Position numbers and translations under genes: made by a program
Shown: one piece after another, positions 44,460 to 57,330 of the stretch
Layout of the letters: each line of letters begins with the position of its first letter
Position numbering within the stretch: position 1 is the first letter of the stretch
Source of the DNA: Zonotrichia leucophrys gambelii
Lineage: Eukaryota > Chordata > Aves > Passeriformes > Passerellidae
DNA length: 64,000 nucleotides
Assembly (NCBI RefSeq): GCF_028769735.1
Contig: NC_088176.1
Location: forward strand, 17,641,501 to 17,705,500
Reading direction: 5' to 3'
The notes under the pieces: generated by a model
Told to the model about the DNA's origin: nothing
The model's database searches: none
What the model saw: the letters and a program-made list of their open reading frames with translations, nothing else

Positions 44460-44626
44460 CTTTTCATTCTCTGCAAACTCCTGCAATATAATTTGTCTCT
44501 CCACGCACAGTTCCAAGAAGTCTTCTGAATGGAAACTTTCATGTAGAGCTGGGAAGAATGTTAGCTGGTTACAATCCAATCCCTTCTGATCTATCTCCGT
44601 CTCTGCTCCATTTAACATCAGCTCTC
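44460..44626 (-). CDS. WDFY4: WDFY4 exon, start of PH-BEACH region
   Basis: Exon of 167 bases, phase 1 in and phase 0 out. It contains LDCNQLTFFPALHESFHSED and FLELCVERQIILQEF, almost identical to mammalian WDFY4 before the PH-BEACH domain. The acceptor is gctcatatag and the donor is GTAGGA. Confidence 0.93.
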
Positions 44627-45492
44627 CTATATGAGCATAAAAGAGATTGTGGTTTTAGTGGCAGCCAGATGACACCAAAAGCATTTGCAATTTAGTCTTT
44701 CTCTCAATCTATTCTACTTTGGGAAATAGCATTATTTATCTCCAAAAAACAGGCAAGAGAATTAAAATCTGTGACTGCTGAAGAAGGATGCGTATTTCAG
44801 GGAACCAAAGACAGATACATGCAATCAGTCATAATTCAAACAAAATCCTTATATTCACAGAAGATCAGGAAATTAGGAAAAATTTTAAATGGTGTCTTTT
44901 AGGGACATGGACTGAGCAGGATCTTAAGAAAACCCAAAGAGAGGCAACCCATTTATATCTTGCCCAAGCTGTGTCCCGGGTTTTGCAAGCTCATGCAATG
45001 CATGCAGATAGAAAAGGCACAATCAGCCTTCTCATTAAGGCTTCATGCAGAAACTACATAGTGCTTCCATCTTGTTTGAAGTCTAAAACAATAAGCTCCA
45101 CTCATTTATTTGCTAGGCTCTATCACAGTAAAAACGTATATATAAAAATACTGCGTATTTCCAACAGCCCTTTTTCCAAGTTTAAGCAGTTAGGAGCTTT
45201 CTAGGTCCCCAAAAGTGCCCAAAGCTTACACTTCAGAATAGCTTTTTTTCCTTTAGACCTTTCAGGTAGCAACAAGAGAGCAGAAAATTCTCAAGATAGT
45301 TGATATATCACCTATGAAATTTGCATCAGTTTTGTCACAGATGTTACAGTGACATTTTCGCCCAGAGCACCAACAGTAAGGGTTTTTTTCTGGATTAAAT
45401 TATGTGACATAGAAATTAATACGTTAATTCCAATTATTTTTGACTGTTTATGTCTACTGTCTTGACGATGCAATGTAGCCCTAAAAGGTTAC

Positions 45493-45544
45493 CTGGATTC
45501 ACTTCAGTTGGGGAAGTTGTTTCCCTTCTGTTTCCTAGGAGAAT
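45493..45544 (-). CDS. WDFY4: WDFY4 small exon, variable linker
   Basis: Exon of 52 bases, phase 0 in and phase 1 out, encoding ILLGNRRETTSPTEVNP plus a split Gly. The acceptor ctcttttcag is strong and the donor is GTAACC. Sequence homology is weak because the linker is variable. The call rests mainly on splice sites and on fitting both neighbouring phases exactly. Confidence 0.7.
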
Positions 45545-46210
45545 CTGAAAAGAGACTAGGTGTGACTAAAGTGGAACATGCAGATAGGTAAACATAACTC
45601 AGAACCTTGCTGGTAGAGAAAAACACAGATTTAGAACTATGTTGCAAATAAATGCCTTGGAAATGCAAAGAAACTCATTGGAAAGGAATCTAAAGGAACA
45701 AACATAAACCATTATTATCTTTCCAAAGATGATTGTACATGAGGCCATTTATAGGATGAAAATCATACTACTCAGTATAGAGAAAACTGCCAGAATCCAA
45801 GCAGCACAAAAAATGTCTTAGGTATGGGAAACTTAGATTAAAGTGCTTCAGCCTTTCATTGATGTGATTTGGCATTTTGACATTAAAGAAACAGACAGTA
45901 TAAATACCCCACATTCACAGTTCAGTCTTAGCTTAAACCACTCTTATTTCCCCTTTTGGCCATTCAGCACTTTTAGCAGCACTAGTAACAGGACAGTGCA
46001 GCCTTCTAAGTGGACTCTGCTGCATACATGGGGAAGATACCACTAGCAGAAAATATGGACAACTTATATTGTCACCTATCTGAGGAGATTTTATACAAGA
46101 AAAGAGAGGAAAAAAGCATTCTGTTACTGTTAAAGACACTGCAGCCTTTCTTAACCCCAAAACCAAATCCCTTCAGTGGGTTTTCTACACATGGAGCAGC
46201 ATAGTCACGA

Positions 46211-46269
46211 GTCAGATTGGACACTGCTTTTGAAGGTCTTTTCCAACCTTAATCTTCCTCTAATTCTAT
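46211..46269 (+). mobile_element. CR1 retroposon 3' tail fragment
   Basis: The segment gattggacactgcttttgaa followed by ggtcttttccaaccttaat and an attctat end resembles the 3' end of avian CR1 LINEs, in plus orientation. It is severely 5'-truncated, as is typical. It lies about 20 bases inside the intron from the donor of the WDFY4 exon at 46291. Confidence 0.65.
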
Positions 46270-46290
46270 AAAGTCACCAGCAGCTCTTAC

Positions 46291-46527
46291 AGACATTGTG
46301 CACCTCCTGCAAAATCTTTCTACCTCACTCCTCCTTTGCATTGCTGCCACTTGGGTGTTCATGAGCTGAATCCTCCTCCTCATTCTTGAAGGCCCCTCAA
46401 AACAATCAAGCATCCATCGTGGCTCGAATGATGGTGAAGCATCTCTCCATGGGCCCCCTCTGAGGAAAAGTTGTTCCTCGAGTGTCATCCAGTCCTTGGC
46501 TGCTTTGCTGTAAGCACACTGCTGCAT
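46291..46527 (-). CDS. WDFY4: WDFY4 exon, variable linker
   Basis: Exon of 237 bases, 79 codons, phase 0 at both ends. It begins MQQCAYSKAAKDWMTLEEQL, contains LDCFEGPSRMRRRIQ (compare human WREGPARMRKRIK) and ends RFCRRCTMS. The internal Met is not a translation start. The donor is GTAAGA. The open frame runs past the donor for 13 more codons as intron read-through. A CR1 tail sits about 20 bases into the intron. Confidence 0.87.
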
Positions 46528-47449
46528 CTGTGGGACACAAACACTTTGTGGTGGCTTTTGGACACTTCCCTCCTCTCAGCCACCAGTGGCACTGCCCCAG
46601 TGATTCAGAGGGATCTACCCAGCCCACCAGATGGGACCTCTGCAGAGGGAGTGCTGCAGGCCTAACAAACACAAACACAAGTCCAGCTGACCACTGGAAG
46701 TGTGCTGCAGGAGGTGTTACTAGTGATAAAATAGTGATAGTCTGACTACACAACACAGTGACAAATAAAAGCATGTCACAAACTTGAAAATGGCTGCTTT
46801 CATAAAATTTGCAAGTCAAAAGCAGGAGATCCACATCACAGAGGTTTTTATTCAATCCATTTTTTTCCTGGCAAACGTGTGTGAAAAATGGCAACAACAG
46901 GGTTCACTGAAAACAGTCTGAATGATTCAGTTGTAAGTGTACTATGCTCTCTCTGAGCAAGGCATAAATTTAATTCTTTCTACTTCAGTGTCGTGTGCAA
47001 GCAGTTAGGGAGCACTAACATATCAATTTAAAAGAAGAGGTGAGAATTCAAAAAGACAAAAAGTTTGTTGGTCCCTGATGGCCAAACCTGAAACAGAAAC
47101 ATACCTGTCATGTTTTACTGTCTATGAGCTTGAGAGATATTTAAAAAGTTTTACTGGCTACTAAAGAAAAAAAAAAGGTCAAAGTTCTCACTTTCATTTC
47201 TGACATTGGAAGAGTTGAATAATTCATTTAAACAAAGGGGGGAAAAAGGGTCCTGAAAATAAAGTGGGGAGTCAGATTGCTGGGTCACACTTCTGCAATA
47301 ATGTCAGGAAAGGAGTGTGGATTCATCAACTCTCAGCAATTCTTTAGGCACAATATTCCTCTCACTTCTAAAATGCTCAGTTTCTCAGGGCAGTCCAAGA
47401 GAACCCTTTCAACCACAGAAAGCTGTTGCCCAATATTCCTGTCCTTTAC

Positions 47450-47527
47450 CTGCACATGGTCCTTGTACAAAGAAGCATAGAGCTCCTGCCCGACTCTTCG
47501 GTACCGTTCCATACATGACACAAATCC
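47450..47527 (-). CDS. WDFY4: WDFY4 exon, conserved VSCMERYRRVGQELYASL
   Basis: Exon of 78 bases, 26 codons, phase 0 at both ends. It reads GFVSCMERYRRVGQELYASL then YKDHVQ, nearly identical to the mammalian segment FVSCIENYRRRGQELYASLYKDHVQ-like. The acceptor is tttcttctag and the donor is GTAAAG. Confidence 0.92.
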
Positions 47528-49123
47528 CTAGAAGAAACATCAGAACACATTATGCCAAGGTGCTGCAGGTGTAAATCCTTTTACTCGAACAATTTAGGAA
47601 TATGCCTGTGACTGCAAGTTTGATGGCTCTGCAGGCAGTGTAGAGATGAGTCAACCACCTGGGTGCAAGTTGCACACTTACACCAGGAATATAAATATAG
47701 ACATCATCTTAACAAGGGTCATTAGTGGAACTACTCAGAACTTTCTCAGAAGGAGAAAGAAAACACCAAATAAAATGTAAGGTTCCTCTTTTTGCAGCTG
47801 AATTAGTACTGCAAATAGCATAAATTATAATCATCTTTTGTAGAGACTCCAACTGAGGTAAGGATCTATAGTGAGATGGTAGGAGAGGTGAGTGCTCCCA
47901 GTGCCGTATGAGGACTGTCACATCCAGATGAACTTCCCTGACAAATGTGAGATTGCTGTGAGTCACAGCACGAGGCTAAACTTGCTGTAAAGTCCCAGCC
48001 TCATACTACCTAAAGCCATGGGTCAGGCAGGTCACTTTTAAATGCAGGGACTCTGTGCCACGCTGGCAGTGGTCCCTCACAGCAACCTCCTGGCTGCTGC
48101 TTGCACTGGGCTCTAATTAAGTTAACATACAGGGTCTGGGTGTTGTGCTGATTACTGCTGGCTGCCAGCCAGGTCTGCAACCCTGCTGTGAAGTCACATT
48201 TATTGGTGTTTCCCTGCAGGAAGCTCCTGTTTTACACTGATGAAAGTCATTATATTTTTGTTTGCTTAAAGCATCATTGAACCTGTAATCACAGTTGTGG
48301 CCTCACAAAACTATTCCATAATTCATATAAAACTCCCATAAAGGCTGACCTAGAAAGCAACAGCATCTCTGTGCTCTTAAACCAGTCCTGGTATAGGAGA
48401 AGAGCTGAGATCATGGCTCTATGTGGACTTGGGGCAAAACCATTCAGAGTAGAAAAATCAGTTTCTGCATTTCAGATATTCAGAGACTGTTCAAGCCAAG
48501 TCAGTGCTCTACTGGCAGCTATTTCAAAGTTGCTCATAGTCCATATTTCACTCAGGGTCATCAGTGGGACCCCTAAAGTCAAAGTCCACATTGCAGATTC
48601 TCACTGACCCAGTTCCTAGCCCTTGGAACATATGAAGGGTCTTAAGAAGGAAAACTTCTGCTACCCACATCTGGTCAGCTGAAGACTAACCACTTTGGCT
48701 TCCAAATGAGCTACAGCTAGCCAGCTTCAACCAGATGAACATGTCCCTGCTGATCTCACAGGAAAACCATCTGGTTGTAAAGTAAAATGAACAGTTAAAA
48801 TTGGAGATTACTATGATTGAAGAAAAAAAAGTCAGACAAGCCAGACCAACACACAAAAACAAAACCTGAAAGACATAACCAATAAACATGGAGAATATAG
48901 ACCAGACTATTATTTAGTAAGTGTTCAGTCAAAACATTTATACTGTAATGCCTAATGAATAACTAGTGCAAACAAGTTTCCAACAAATAAACAGATTCCT
49001 ACAATTAAAAAATGTAGGTGCTTATCTTTTAAAAGAGCAACTCTTTATGGAGTAGATTAAATACAGCAGTGCCACAGTAAAATCTGTCTTAAATACGAAC
49101 ATGCCAGCTTTGATAATTGCTAA

Positions 49124-49202
49124 TGTAGTGTAACATTACACTACAGGTAATGTAATGTTGAGTTTCATATGCAGAAAAGGTTTGAGTTTCATATGCAGAA
49201 AA
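49124..49202. repeat. 22-base palindrome plus 21-base direct repeat
   Basis: Bases 49124-49145 form a perfect inverted repeat (tgtagtgtaa, two-base centre, ttacactaca). Immediately after it, ttgagtttcatatgcagaaaa occurs at 49158-49178 and again at 49182-49202. Confidence 0.85.
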
Positions 49203-50352
49203 ACAGGTGTAAATGTAAGAACTGTAATGCACATTTTTGGGAAGGGCATCAATAAGGCTTACAAAGGGCCTTATTGATCAATCCTTTCCTAAAAATCTAG
49301 GAAACCATAGTAGGAAATAGTAGGAAATCATGCTTTAAGTCTTTTTTAATACAGATTTCTATACTTTGCAGCCTTAGGCAATCACATTGTAAGTAGAATC
49401 AGATCATTTTGCTGCCACATATTCCCCAGTCAATATTTAGAGCTTGAAAAGGAGATAGAATTTACAAGTCATTTTCCTTTTAAAAAACCAAAACAAATCA
49501 CAGACTCAAAAACTCTTTCTTGTCTTGCTGCATGGAGTCCTCAAAGAGGAGAGAAAATTATTAACATTGAGGAAATCCAGGGTATGAATTTTCTATAATT
49601 TCTTTCAAGTAAAGCAATTGAGACACTGTTTGTAATGAGAAACAGTGGAAAAGAAAGATTGAGGTGTGACTTGTAATTTAACAAAACTCGACTGAGCTTT
49701 GGAATGCTTTATGTCTCTCATTTTTTTAAAATATATATGGATCACTTAACACTCCTGCACCTCATAAATATTCAGGCATGCCATAATACACTTGAATTTC
49801 ATGATACAGACAGCACACATACCACAGTTCTTTCCCAAAGAAACATTATGTCACTGGGGCTCTGCACTTGGAGGCTTTCTTTGTGTGTGTTGTGTTACTG
49901 AATACACATGCACACAAAAGTATGTGCCAAAACTCTCAATAAATGAAAATAAGCATCAAGACAAACTAATTTTGGACTTGTAAGAGACACAAGGAAAGCC
50001 CAAATGCTCAAATCCCTTGCTGTGCCAAGTGAATTATCCTGTGGATGACAGTGACATACCCACATACTTGTTTTGAAGCATGTGTTTTAAGTCATCTGTT
50101 GGTAAGGGCTAAAACTAGTGATATTAGTCTATTACTTTAGCTCTTCTGAGCAAAACAGTCTAAGTATGTAAAATGTTCTAAGTATGTAATAGTATGCTCA
50201 CTATGTAAACATACATAGTAAGAACATTAATGTAGCATCACAGCTATCAACCTTGTGTGGTACTTTTGACCAGTACAGCTTAGAGATATTTATGAGAGAA
50301 GACAAAGTCTTTTGTTAACAGATGGGGAAGCAAAGAAGTGAGTTTCTGGAAC

Positions 50353-50430
50353 ATCACAGAATCCTACAATGGTTTGGGTTGGACAGGACCTTAAAGATCA
50401 CCCAGTTCCAACCCCTTGCAATGGGCATTT
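50353..50430 (-). mobile_element. CR1 retroposon 3' tail fragment
   Basis: The plus strand reads cagaatcctacaatggtttg, ggttggacaggaccttaaag and atcacccagttccaacccc, the reverse complement of the avian CR1 3' end. The similarity fades after about 50430. It sits in the 8.9-kb WDFY4 intron. Confidence 0.8.
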
Positions 50431-52859
50431 CATTCCAGAAGAGGAAAAACTCTTCCATTACTCCCCAGGTAACAATCTTTAAGCTAAGGCAGATGATGTT
50501 TTCCTTAACAGACTAAAGACCAGTTTATCCTAGTCCTTCACATGCACTCTCCACACTGAGGTCTCTTTGCAGGCTCTTTTGAATCACAAAATTGTTATTG
50601 CTGTGTGGATTTTATTGTTGCTTTGCCAAAATTCATTTAGCTTTTCAACAGCCTGAGTTCCAGCAGTGAAGTGTTGCATGGAGGCTTCATGCCTCAGCCC
50701 GCTAGGAGGCTAATGCAATGTGCCAACTGCTCCTAAGGATCATGGATGGATTCCTGGCATTGCCAGTTGGTTGGGGAATAGCAGACTTAATGAGAAAATC
50801 CTCCATATTTCAGTGCATCATAAATGTACTCACACACAGGGGTGGGTTTCAAAGGGTAAACCTAAAGTGTGGTGTGTTCATGTGATGAGACTTCCACACT
50901 GCATTTATCAGCTAAGCACAGGCAGTACAGAAGCCAGTCTACTTCTATAGCAACCATAAGTCTGTATGTGTGTGTGTATGCACACAGCCCTTCAACAGAT
51001 GACACTCCTGAACAGATTATTTCCTGGGAGAACAGATAACTTGCCTCCTAATAGCAAAAAAGCACAATGAGAGTCAAGGCACGTTTGTTCTTTAGTCCTG
51101 TCTCTGAGAATGGCTTCTGTGACTTTGGGATAGTTCATTCAACCCCTTGAGGACTCAGCTCCCATCCTGTTACAGAAGCATTAGATTTTACCTCAAAAGT
51201 GAAAGGTGAAAGTCAGACTTTGGCATTGCGGGGAACAGCAGGGGAGCCTCTTGCTTGCACTTGTTCTTACTCACTGTTTTCCTATTTCTATTTAAAATGC
51301 AGAAGCCCTACATGTGTATGTAACTTAGGGCTTTATTACACACTATTATCTAAATGCATTTATCCAACAGCCTCCTGTGCTGGCATTTTCTGATTACATT
51401 TGAATCATGGCTTTTTTTAGGAAAACTTGCCCTTTTATTCCTTTAGCTGATGAAAAAATTCTCTAAACATCAGTATATGCTATGGGGCCAGAGTAGAGGA
51501 AAAAAAATCATCTCTCTCCTGACCCATAAAAATAGGTTTTTCTAAAATGACTTAGATTTAAAGGTGACAAGACTACTTCTGGGTTTTTAGTGGATGTAGT
51601 TCAAGCTGCTCTGCAGAGAAAGTATAAATAGAACACAAATAGACACAAGCAAACTTTAAGTTGGCTAGCAAAGATGAGAGCAACAAGAAATGAATGGTCA
51701 CAGACTTCAGCAGAGGTAACAACCTATACCCTAACCTAGAAGAAGCATTTAAGTTAATCTTGCAGAGATTTCTAGGACCTCACTCGATTTTCTGTTCTTT
51801 ACTTTTCATTTTAAATTGACATTTCAGTCTTTTGAATGCAAACAACTTCTTTCTGAAATTATTATAAATAAAATTTTCAAAAACCAGAAGAAAACAGACC
51901 TATTTGAATCAAGAAATACGAAAAAAATTATTTGTCTGTGTATTCAGCAAAGAAAAGAATAATCTGTTTCAGTGGTTAGCACAGGTTTCTAGGGTTTTCT
52001 GCAACCAGATAAAACTCCTCTTTCATCCACATTAACACCATTCAACTCATTTGGCATCAGCTCTGTTACATGAAAGTAAAACTCTGCAATCAGCAGCTCT
52101 TGAAAGATGAGACTTTGGTGCCAACAGCTTTAAACGTTAAATTTCACTTGCTGAAATCCAATATCCAAACTTAAGCCTGACCAGACACAATCTCTAGCTT
52201 GAAAGGCAAATGGATATTTTAAAACAATATGCAGGAGAAATAACAGGTAACATTTTCATACAATGTGTACTTCAATGATGGAACTTCACTCCCACAGAAG
52301 ACCACTGAGTTTAAAAACAGAGGAAAACTCTCCATGAAGAGCTAACCACAAAAAATTTGTAAGCCATATCTCTCATGTTTCAGGTTTTAAGATGAAACTG
52401 ATATCAATCAAGAAACAATTGTGCTAGGATAGGTTTCCTACTGAGCACTGGGCTATCACACCCCATCTCCTGTAGCAGCCTCTGATGAATTTTTAGGGGA
52501 CACACAGAGGGGCCTGTGAATCTGAGCCAGCCTAAAGACTTGTATTCATCATGCAACACTGATTTTCCAATTCTCAGCTAAACACTTGCCTTCAATGAAG
52601 GGAGAAATGATCCCCACATCTTTCAGAAAATTCAGTGATATTTATCACATAATATGAAATACTCCATATTTTATGTTTTCATGCAATTCTTATCTAACAT
52701 TGACCTGTTGAATGATTTCTTTATGATCTTGTGAACAATCTGAAAATGATAAATGAGCAGTTAGGTATGTGTGTAGGAGGACATGGAAATTTCTGCGTTC
52801 AAAGTTAAAGAAACTTTTTTCAGCTTGCTGCAGCATGCTGTAATTTAGCTTTGAGCCAG

Positions 52860-53260
52860 TTATTAAACAAGACAATAATATTATAATGGAAATTGTTTAA
52901 TATACATCATTAATAGTAAAGTGCCTGCTTTCATTGAAGTAAAAAAAATGCGTGCTATGAGCAGTTTTGAAATGAATATTTGATTCCAAAGTTCCCTTGT
53001 GCATTTAATGACATGCTAATTTACATTTTAATTACTTCCTAAGAAATCAAAGCATTTGTTGACAGAAGAACATAATGTCAACTTCACGGTGCACTGTTGG
53101 TGGATAGTTAATGAACTTAATTAGATAATTAGTGATGTTAATTATCCTTCTATTATGAAGATAAACATGTTACACAAATGATGCTCTTTTCAAAGAAATA
53201 TCATTAAATGTTTCCTTGTTTTAAGTCAGTTAACTTGAAAAGCTGATAAAAGAGCAACTG
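52860..53260. other. Candidate conserved non-coding block
   Basis: AT-rich complex sequence with repeated homeodomain-type cores (attaattagataattagtg around 53118) and an octamer-like atgctaat near 53010. No simple repeat explains it. It lies in the 8.9-kb WDFY4 intron. Confidence 0.3.
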
Positions 53261-56200
53261 AGTGATTGGTAAGAACAAGATTTAAGTAACATTTCTGGCT
53301 TTGCAATTACAAGTTAGGAAGTCTCTTAACCTCTTCATTCTGAAGAATGGGATTAAAAAGACCTTATCTATTTCAAGGTATATGGGTCTTTGTCATAGAG
53401 GAATGCAATTAATCAACAAAAAGAGTAGAGGACAGGCACAATCAGATCTGTAAAACTGAGAAGGCTCTGCATTTCTTGTAAAGACTAACAGCAATATCTA
53501 CAGTTCTGAGGCAGTGTGTCTCACAGGAGCTACAAGTGTGGTGCTTGTAACCTTGCCAGGCACCCATCCTAAAAACCTCAGGTCAGGGCATGGAGAAGCT
53601 CTGACTGATTTACAGTTGACTGAAACACAATTGCTACAGCGCTCCTTTGCTGCCTTTGTAGCTTTGTATGATATCAAAAACTGTCACAGTCATTGTTAAC
53701 ATAAAATATTTTGATAGCACAACTCAGTGGTGGGGGGAAAGGAGGAGAAGAAGCAAGAGGTCAAAAGGCTCACTTTGAAACAGGAAAGTCAGTGATTTGC
53801 AACCTTTGGCACTGTATTCAGTCTTACAGACCTTCCTGCCAGCAAATGTACCCAAGTCTGTCACCTGTAAGCATTAAAAAATCCAACTTTGTGCATTATT
53901 CCTCATGCTCCTGCATGACTACCAAGAAGATACAATCACCACAGCAGATCACTGCCATTCTAGTACCAAAAGTGTAATTATACTCTCTTTTCTACATGAT
54001 CACGCCTCCCAGACAAAGCCGCAAGCAAAGCATGAGATAGAACAGTGTATTCAGAAATATGCAGAAAACACAGCTGCATTTGATGGCTGATTCTCACACT
54101 TGCCACCAAACAGTAGGAAATTGGCTTTGCTGATGATGGAGAGCATGAGCAAAAGTACAACAGGAACCTGGGGTCTGAGCTTTTGCTGAAGTGAACACTT
54201 TGAATTTTGCTGTTTTTTCTAGATTGAGGATTGGGTCTCAAAAGCACTCTTCCTATCTTATAAATAATCACAGGGAAAAATCAGAGGAGTGTTTTGCTGC
54301 TTGTTTTTGTTTGTTTTAATCTGCAGCAAATACTATTACTGCTTCAGCATCTTTGTTTGTTTTTCAGTTGATCAAGGAATCAAGTTAATAACCCAGTAAA
54401 CAACCACTTAGTTCTTTCTACCGGGCACACCTTTGAAGTCCTGAGTGAATTTCTGCACTTCTCTCAGTAACTTTACTCAGTCAGGAGCAAATATCTTTAT
54501 TTTGCTATGGGATTTAAATTCTTCATTCCTTGCTATGTAGTTCATACTGTTATTTTTCCTGTAATCTCCATGTTTCAACCAAACATGGAGATTTCCTGTT
54601 GCTTTAGGACATAAGTCCATAACTGGCAGAAGTGAAGATAGAGGCCAATAGTGAACACAGAAGTCACCTGACACAGAAAATGATACAAAATTACATCACA
54701 CCACTTTTTAAAGTGATTACCAAAGTTGACAAAAATACAAGTTAAAAATACAAATACCACTTACTTTTAATGTAACTTTTCTAATGTAAGTAAGTGTACA
54801 AAGGAAGAGGGCTGTTGAGAGGTAACTCAACATTTTCTTCCTCTTAGATTTCACCTCTCTAAAAAGAGCATTAAACTCTGAAAGACAGGCTGGAGGGAGA
54901 AACGGGGAGAGGGAGAAAAGAGAAAAACATTTGGAACTGTAGCTTCATATCTCATTGAGAAGAACAATTTATCAGAGCTATGGAGCTGTCAGTGCTTGAC
55001 ATGATAAGGAATAACACCAAGTGAGTAATGTTTCTTCCAAACCCAGCTCCTTTAATTACAAGCAGCTTCCTTGCAGAAGAGAGACAGAAGATGTAGAAAC
55101 ACCAATTTCATGCACTTGTGCCTGAATAATGTCTCCGTGCTGCCTTTTCCAGATGGCAACCTTTTCACTGGAGGAACTAATGATGTGGGCATATTTAGGG
55201 AAAAACCAATAACAGAGTCTTTAACCTTCAACAGCAAAAAGCATGTTGTACAAAATGTTCCTTGGGATACATTTACAAATATCAATTACATTGCTCACTG
55301 AGGTGTAATCAGCTGTAATAATCAAAATTAATTTTAAAAAATAATTAAACAGACCCCAGGGCAAATAGTCAACACTCTTGCAGTATGACATCACAGAATG
55401 CATATGTACCTGGGAAGAGCTTGCTCACTCTGTAAGCAGCAGTGTGATTTTAAGGAGTGAGAAGGATTCTGCAGCACGCTTAAAAAGCCTTGCAGCTCAG
55501 AAAGGTACTGTCAGACACATTAGCTGGGTGTCACAGTCTGCCTGGTCACCTGCAAGTGGACCAGGCACCATCAGACACAGCTGCAACCTCCTATAGCTTG
55601 AGCTAGAGGGTTAAGGCTCAGAACAGACTCATCTCCCCAGGAGGAAAAAAAAATCCTTAATATGTTGAGCATCACAGTAACACAAGCTTGGTTTAAAGCT
55701 CTGAATATTCTGTCAATGCACTTCTACCCTATCCTATAGCTAGTTACTCTACTCCTATTACACTCAAAAAATAACATCTATCTAGTGTTTCTTATGTCTA
55801 TTTTTGACAATGCCAAGCAAAAACATGGAAATGGCCCTCTCTTTCAGCAAAGGAGGATCTAACACATGGATAAGATAGTTCACATCTTCATTGCTGACAG
55901 GAGAAATTATGCATACCCTCCAAATCCACCCCTGGATTATATACCAAGGCTTGTTTCCCTATTTCTAGGGATTAAATTAAAATTTGGACCTTTAATACTT
56001 CATATTGAGTAGAAAATGTAAGGATAGCACTATGATAACACCTGAGCCTTCCCTTCCTGCTAATTCAGAGACTGAAGGAGAAGGTTTACATGGATAATGC
56101 AAGCCAACAGCAGCAGCAAAGCTGGCATCTCCTCACCTTGCTCCACCCCAAGCAGAGGCCTGTAAGCACAAACACATCTGGGCTGCTTAGGTTTTTCAAG

Positions 56201-56448
56201 TGCCATAATAGGGCTCTATGCAGAAAATATGCGTTATTAGACTGTATGGACAGGCTGCCAAGAAAAGTTCTTCAGGTCACTGTTTCTTTGTGATTATTTC
56301 TAGCAGCCTAGGAAAGGAACCTCAGCTGCTATAGTTGTCTAGCTTGCAATGGAACATGACAACAAAAAGACACACTCAGAAGCCTCCCAAATCCAGACCC
56401 AGAGCTATACACAAGGCAGACCCAGAGAAGATGAAGAGCAAAATTCAC

Positions 56449-56585
56449 CTCTGATTTGCATGTTTCCTTTGTGTTTCGGCCAGGTATGAACCTAATTGCT
56501 GAAGAGAGGCTTTCACTCCAGGAATTGTGCTTGCTCTGCGACAGGCTTGGCCCTGCTTTATTCTGGAGAAGCTTCTTTTCAGATA
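56449..56585 (-). CDS. WDFY4: WDFY4 exon, pre-linker
   Basis: Exon of 137 bases, phase 1 in and phase 0 out. It reads SEKKLLQNKAGPSLSQSKHN, then SWSESLSSAIRFIPGRNTKE. This matches the mammalian order SEKKSL, LWSGSLSSAMKLMPGR at lower identity. The acceptor is cccatgcag and the donor is GTGAAT. An 8.9-kb intron follows downstream. Confidence 0.87.
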
Positions 56586-57138
56586 CTGCATGGGAAAACA
56601 GACAAAAAAGCTTTTAAGATGAGGTTGAGCCTGTCAGAAATAGAGGTATTCTATCCCTATTGTACAAGAGAAGACAATGTGATAGTGCGTCACTCCAGAT
56701 GAATAATGTTCTATTTTTATGAGAAGTGAATTAACACATACTTCTCAAGCTTTTATTTAAAAGCCTCACAGAGGTCTGCCATAGATCAGTTTCATTACAC
56801 AGACATGAACACTGAATCACTGCAGCACTACACACATTGCAATGCCCTTCTTTCAACCACATATCCTCCCTTTTAAATCTTCCTATGGGTTACAATCATC
56901 TAAGGTGATTTCTCTTTCTTGCAGTACAACATGGGCCCTGTGACCCCACCAGGTGATTACAGAAGGGCTTGGTTATCACACAGTAAGTAATCACATCCCT
57001 AAATAAGAGAAACTGAGAATCTGCTTTCTCAGCAGGTGAGGAAAGGCAGAACCAAGGAGCAGCAGCTTTCCACCAGGCACCCCATTTACCACAACATTTT
57101 TGCTTGTTACAATGAGTGTTCCATAAAAGAACAGAGAC

Positions 57139-57330
57139 CTAGCAAGTGTTGCCAAGCTTTGGTCATTATTTCTTCCCATAAAGGAGTGATCTCTGTTATC
57201 TTCATGTCCCTTTCTTTGTCATTTCCTTTTACAGAGAGATCCATCTTGTAAATGTCCTCCAAAGCCTGCCGCCTCTGAGAAATGAGCTGCTTCCAGATGA
57301 TTTCTACTGTCCTCAGAATCTCCTGGCGGA
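57139..57330 (-). CDS. WDFY4: WDFY4 exon, conserved helical segment
   Basis: Exon of 192 bases, phase 1 at both ends. It reads RQEILRTVEIIWKQLISQRR, QALEDIYKMDLSVKG and ITEITPLWEEIMTKAWQHLL, among the best conserved parts of WDFY3/WDFY4. The acceptor is tgttccctag. The donor GTCTCT is weak, but the join to SEKKLLQ is in phase and matches the family. Confidence 0.92.

Larger units (their letters stand above)
44627..47449. other. WDFY4 introns around the linker exons
   Basis: Introns 44627-45492, 45545-46290 and 46528-47449. The middle one holds the CR1 tail at 46211-46269. The linker varies between species, so an unrecognised small exon here cannot be excluded, although the phases already close without one. 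Confidence 0.65.
47528..56448. other. WDFY4 8.9-kb intron
   Basis: Holds the palindrome and direct repeat at 49124-49202, the CR1 tail at 50353-50430 and the candidate non-coding block at 52860-53260. No exon is needed: the join from the exon ending TCKSE to GFVSCMERY is in phase and matches the family. Confidence 0.7.

Noticed and set aside
47709..47966. Minus-strand open frame in the 8.9-kb intron considered as an extra WDFY4 exon
   Set aside because: There is no family resemblance, and the flanking exons already join in phase.
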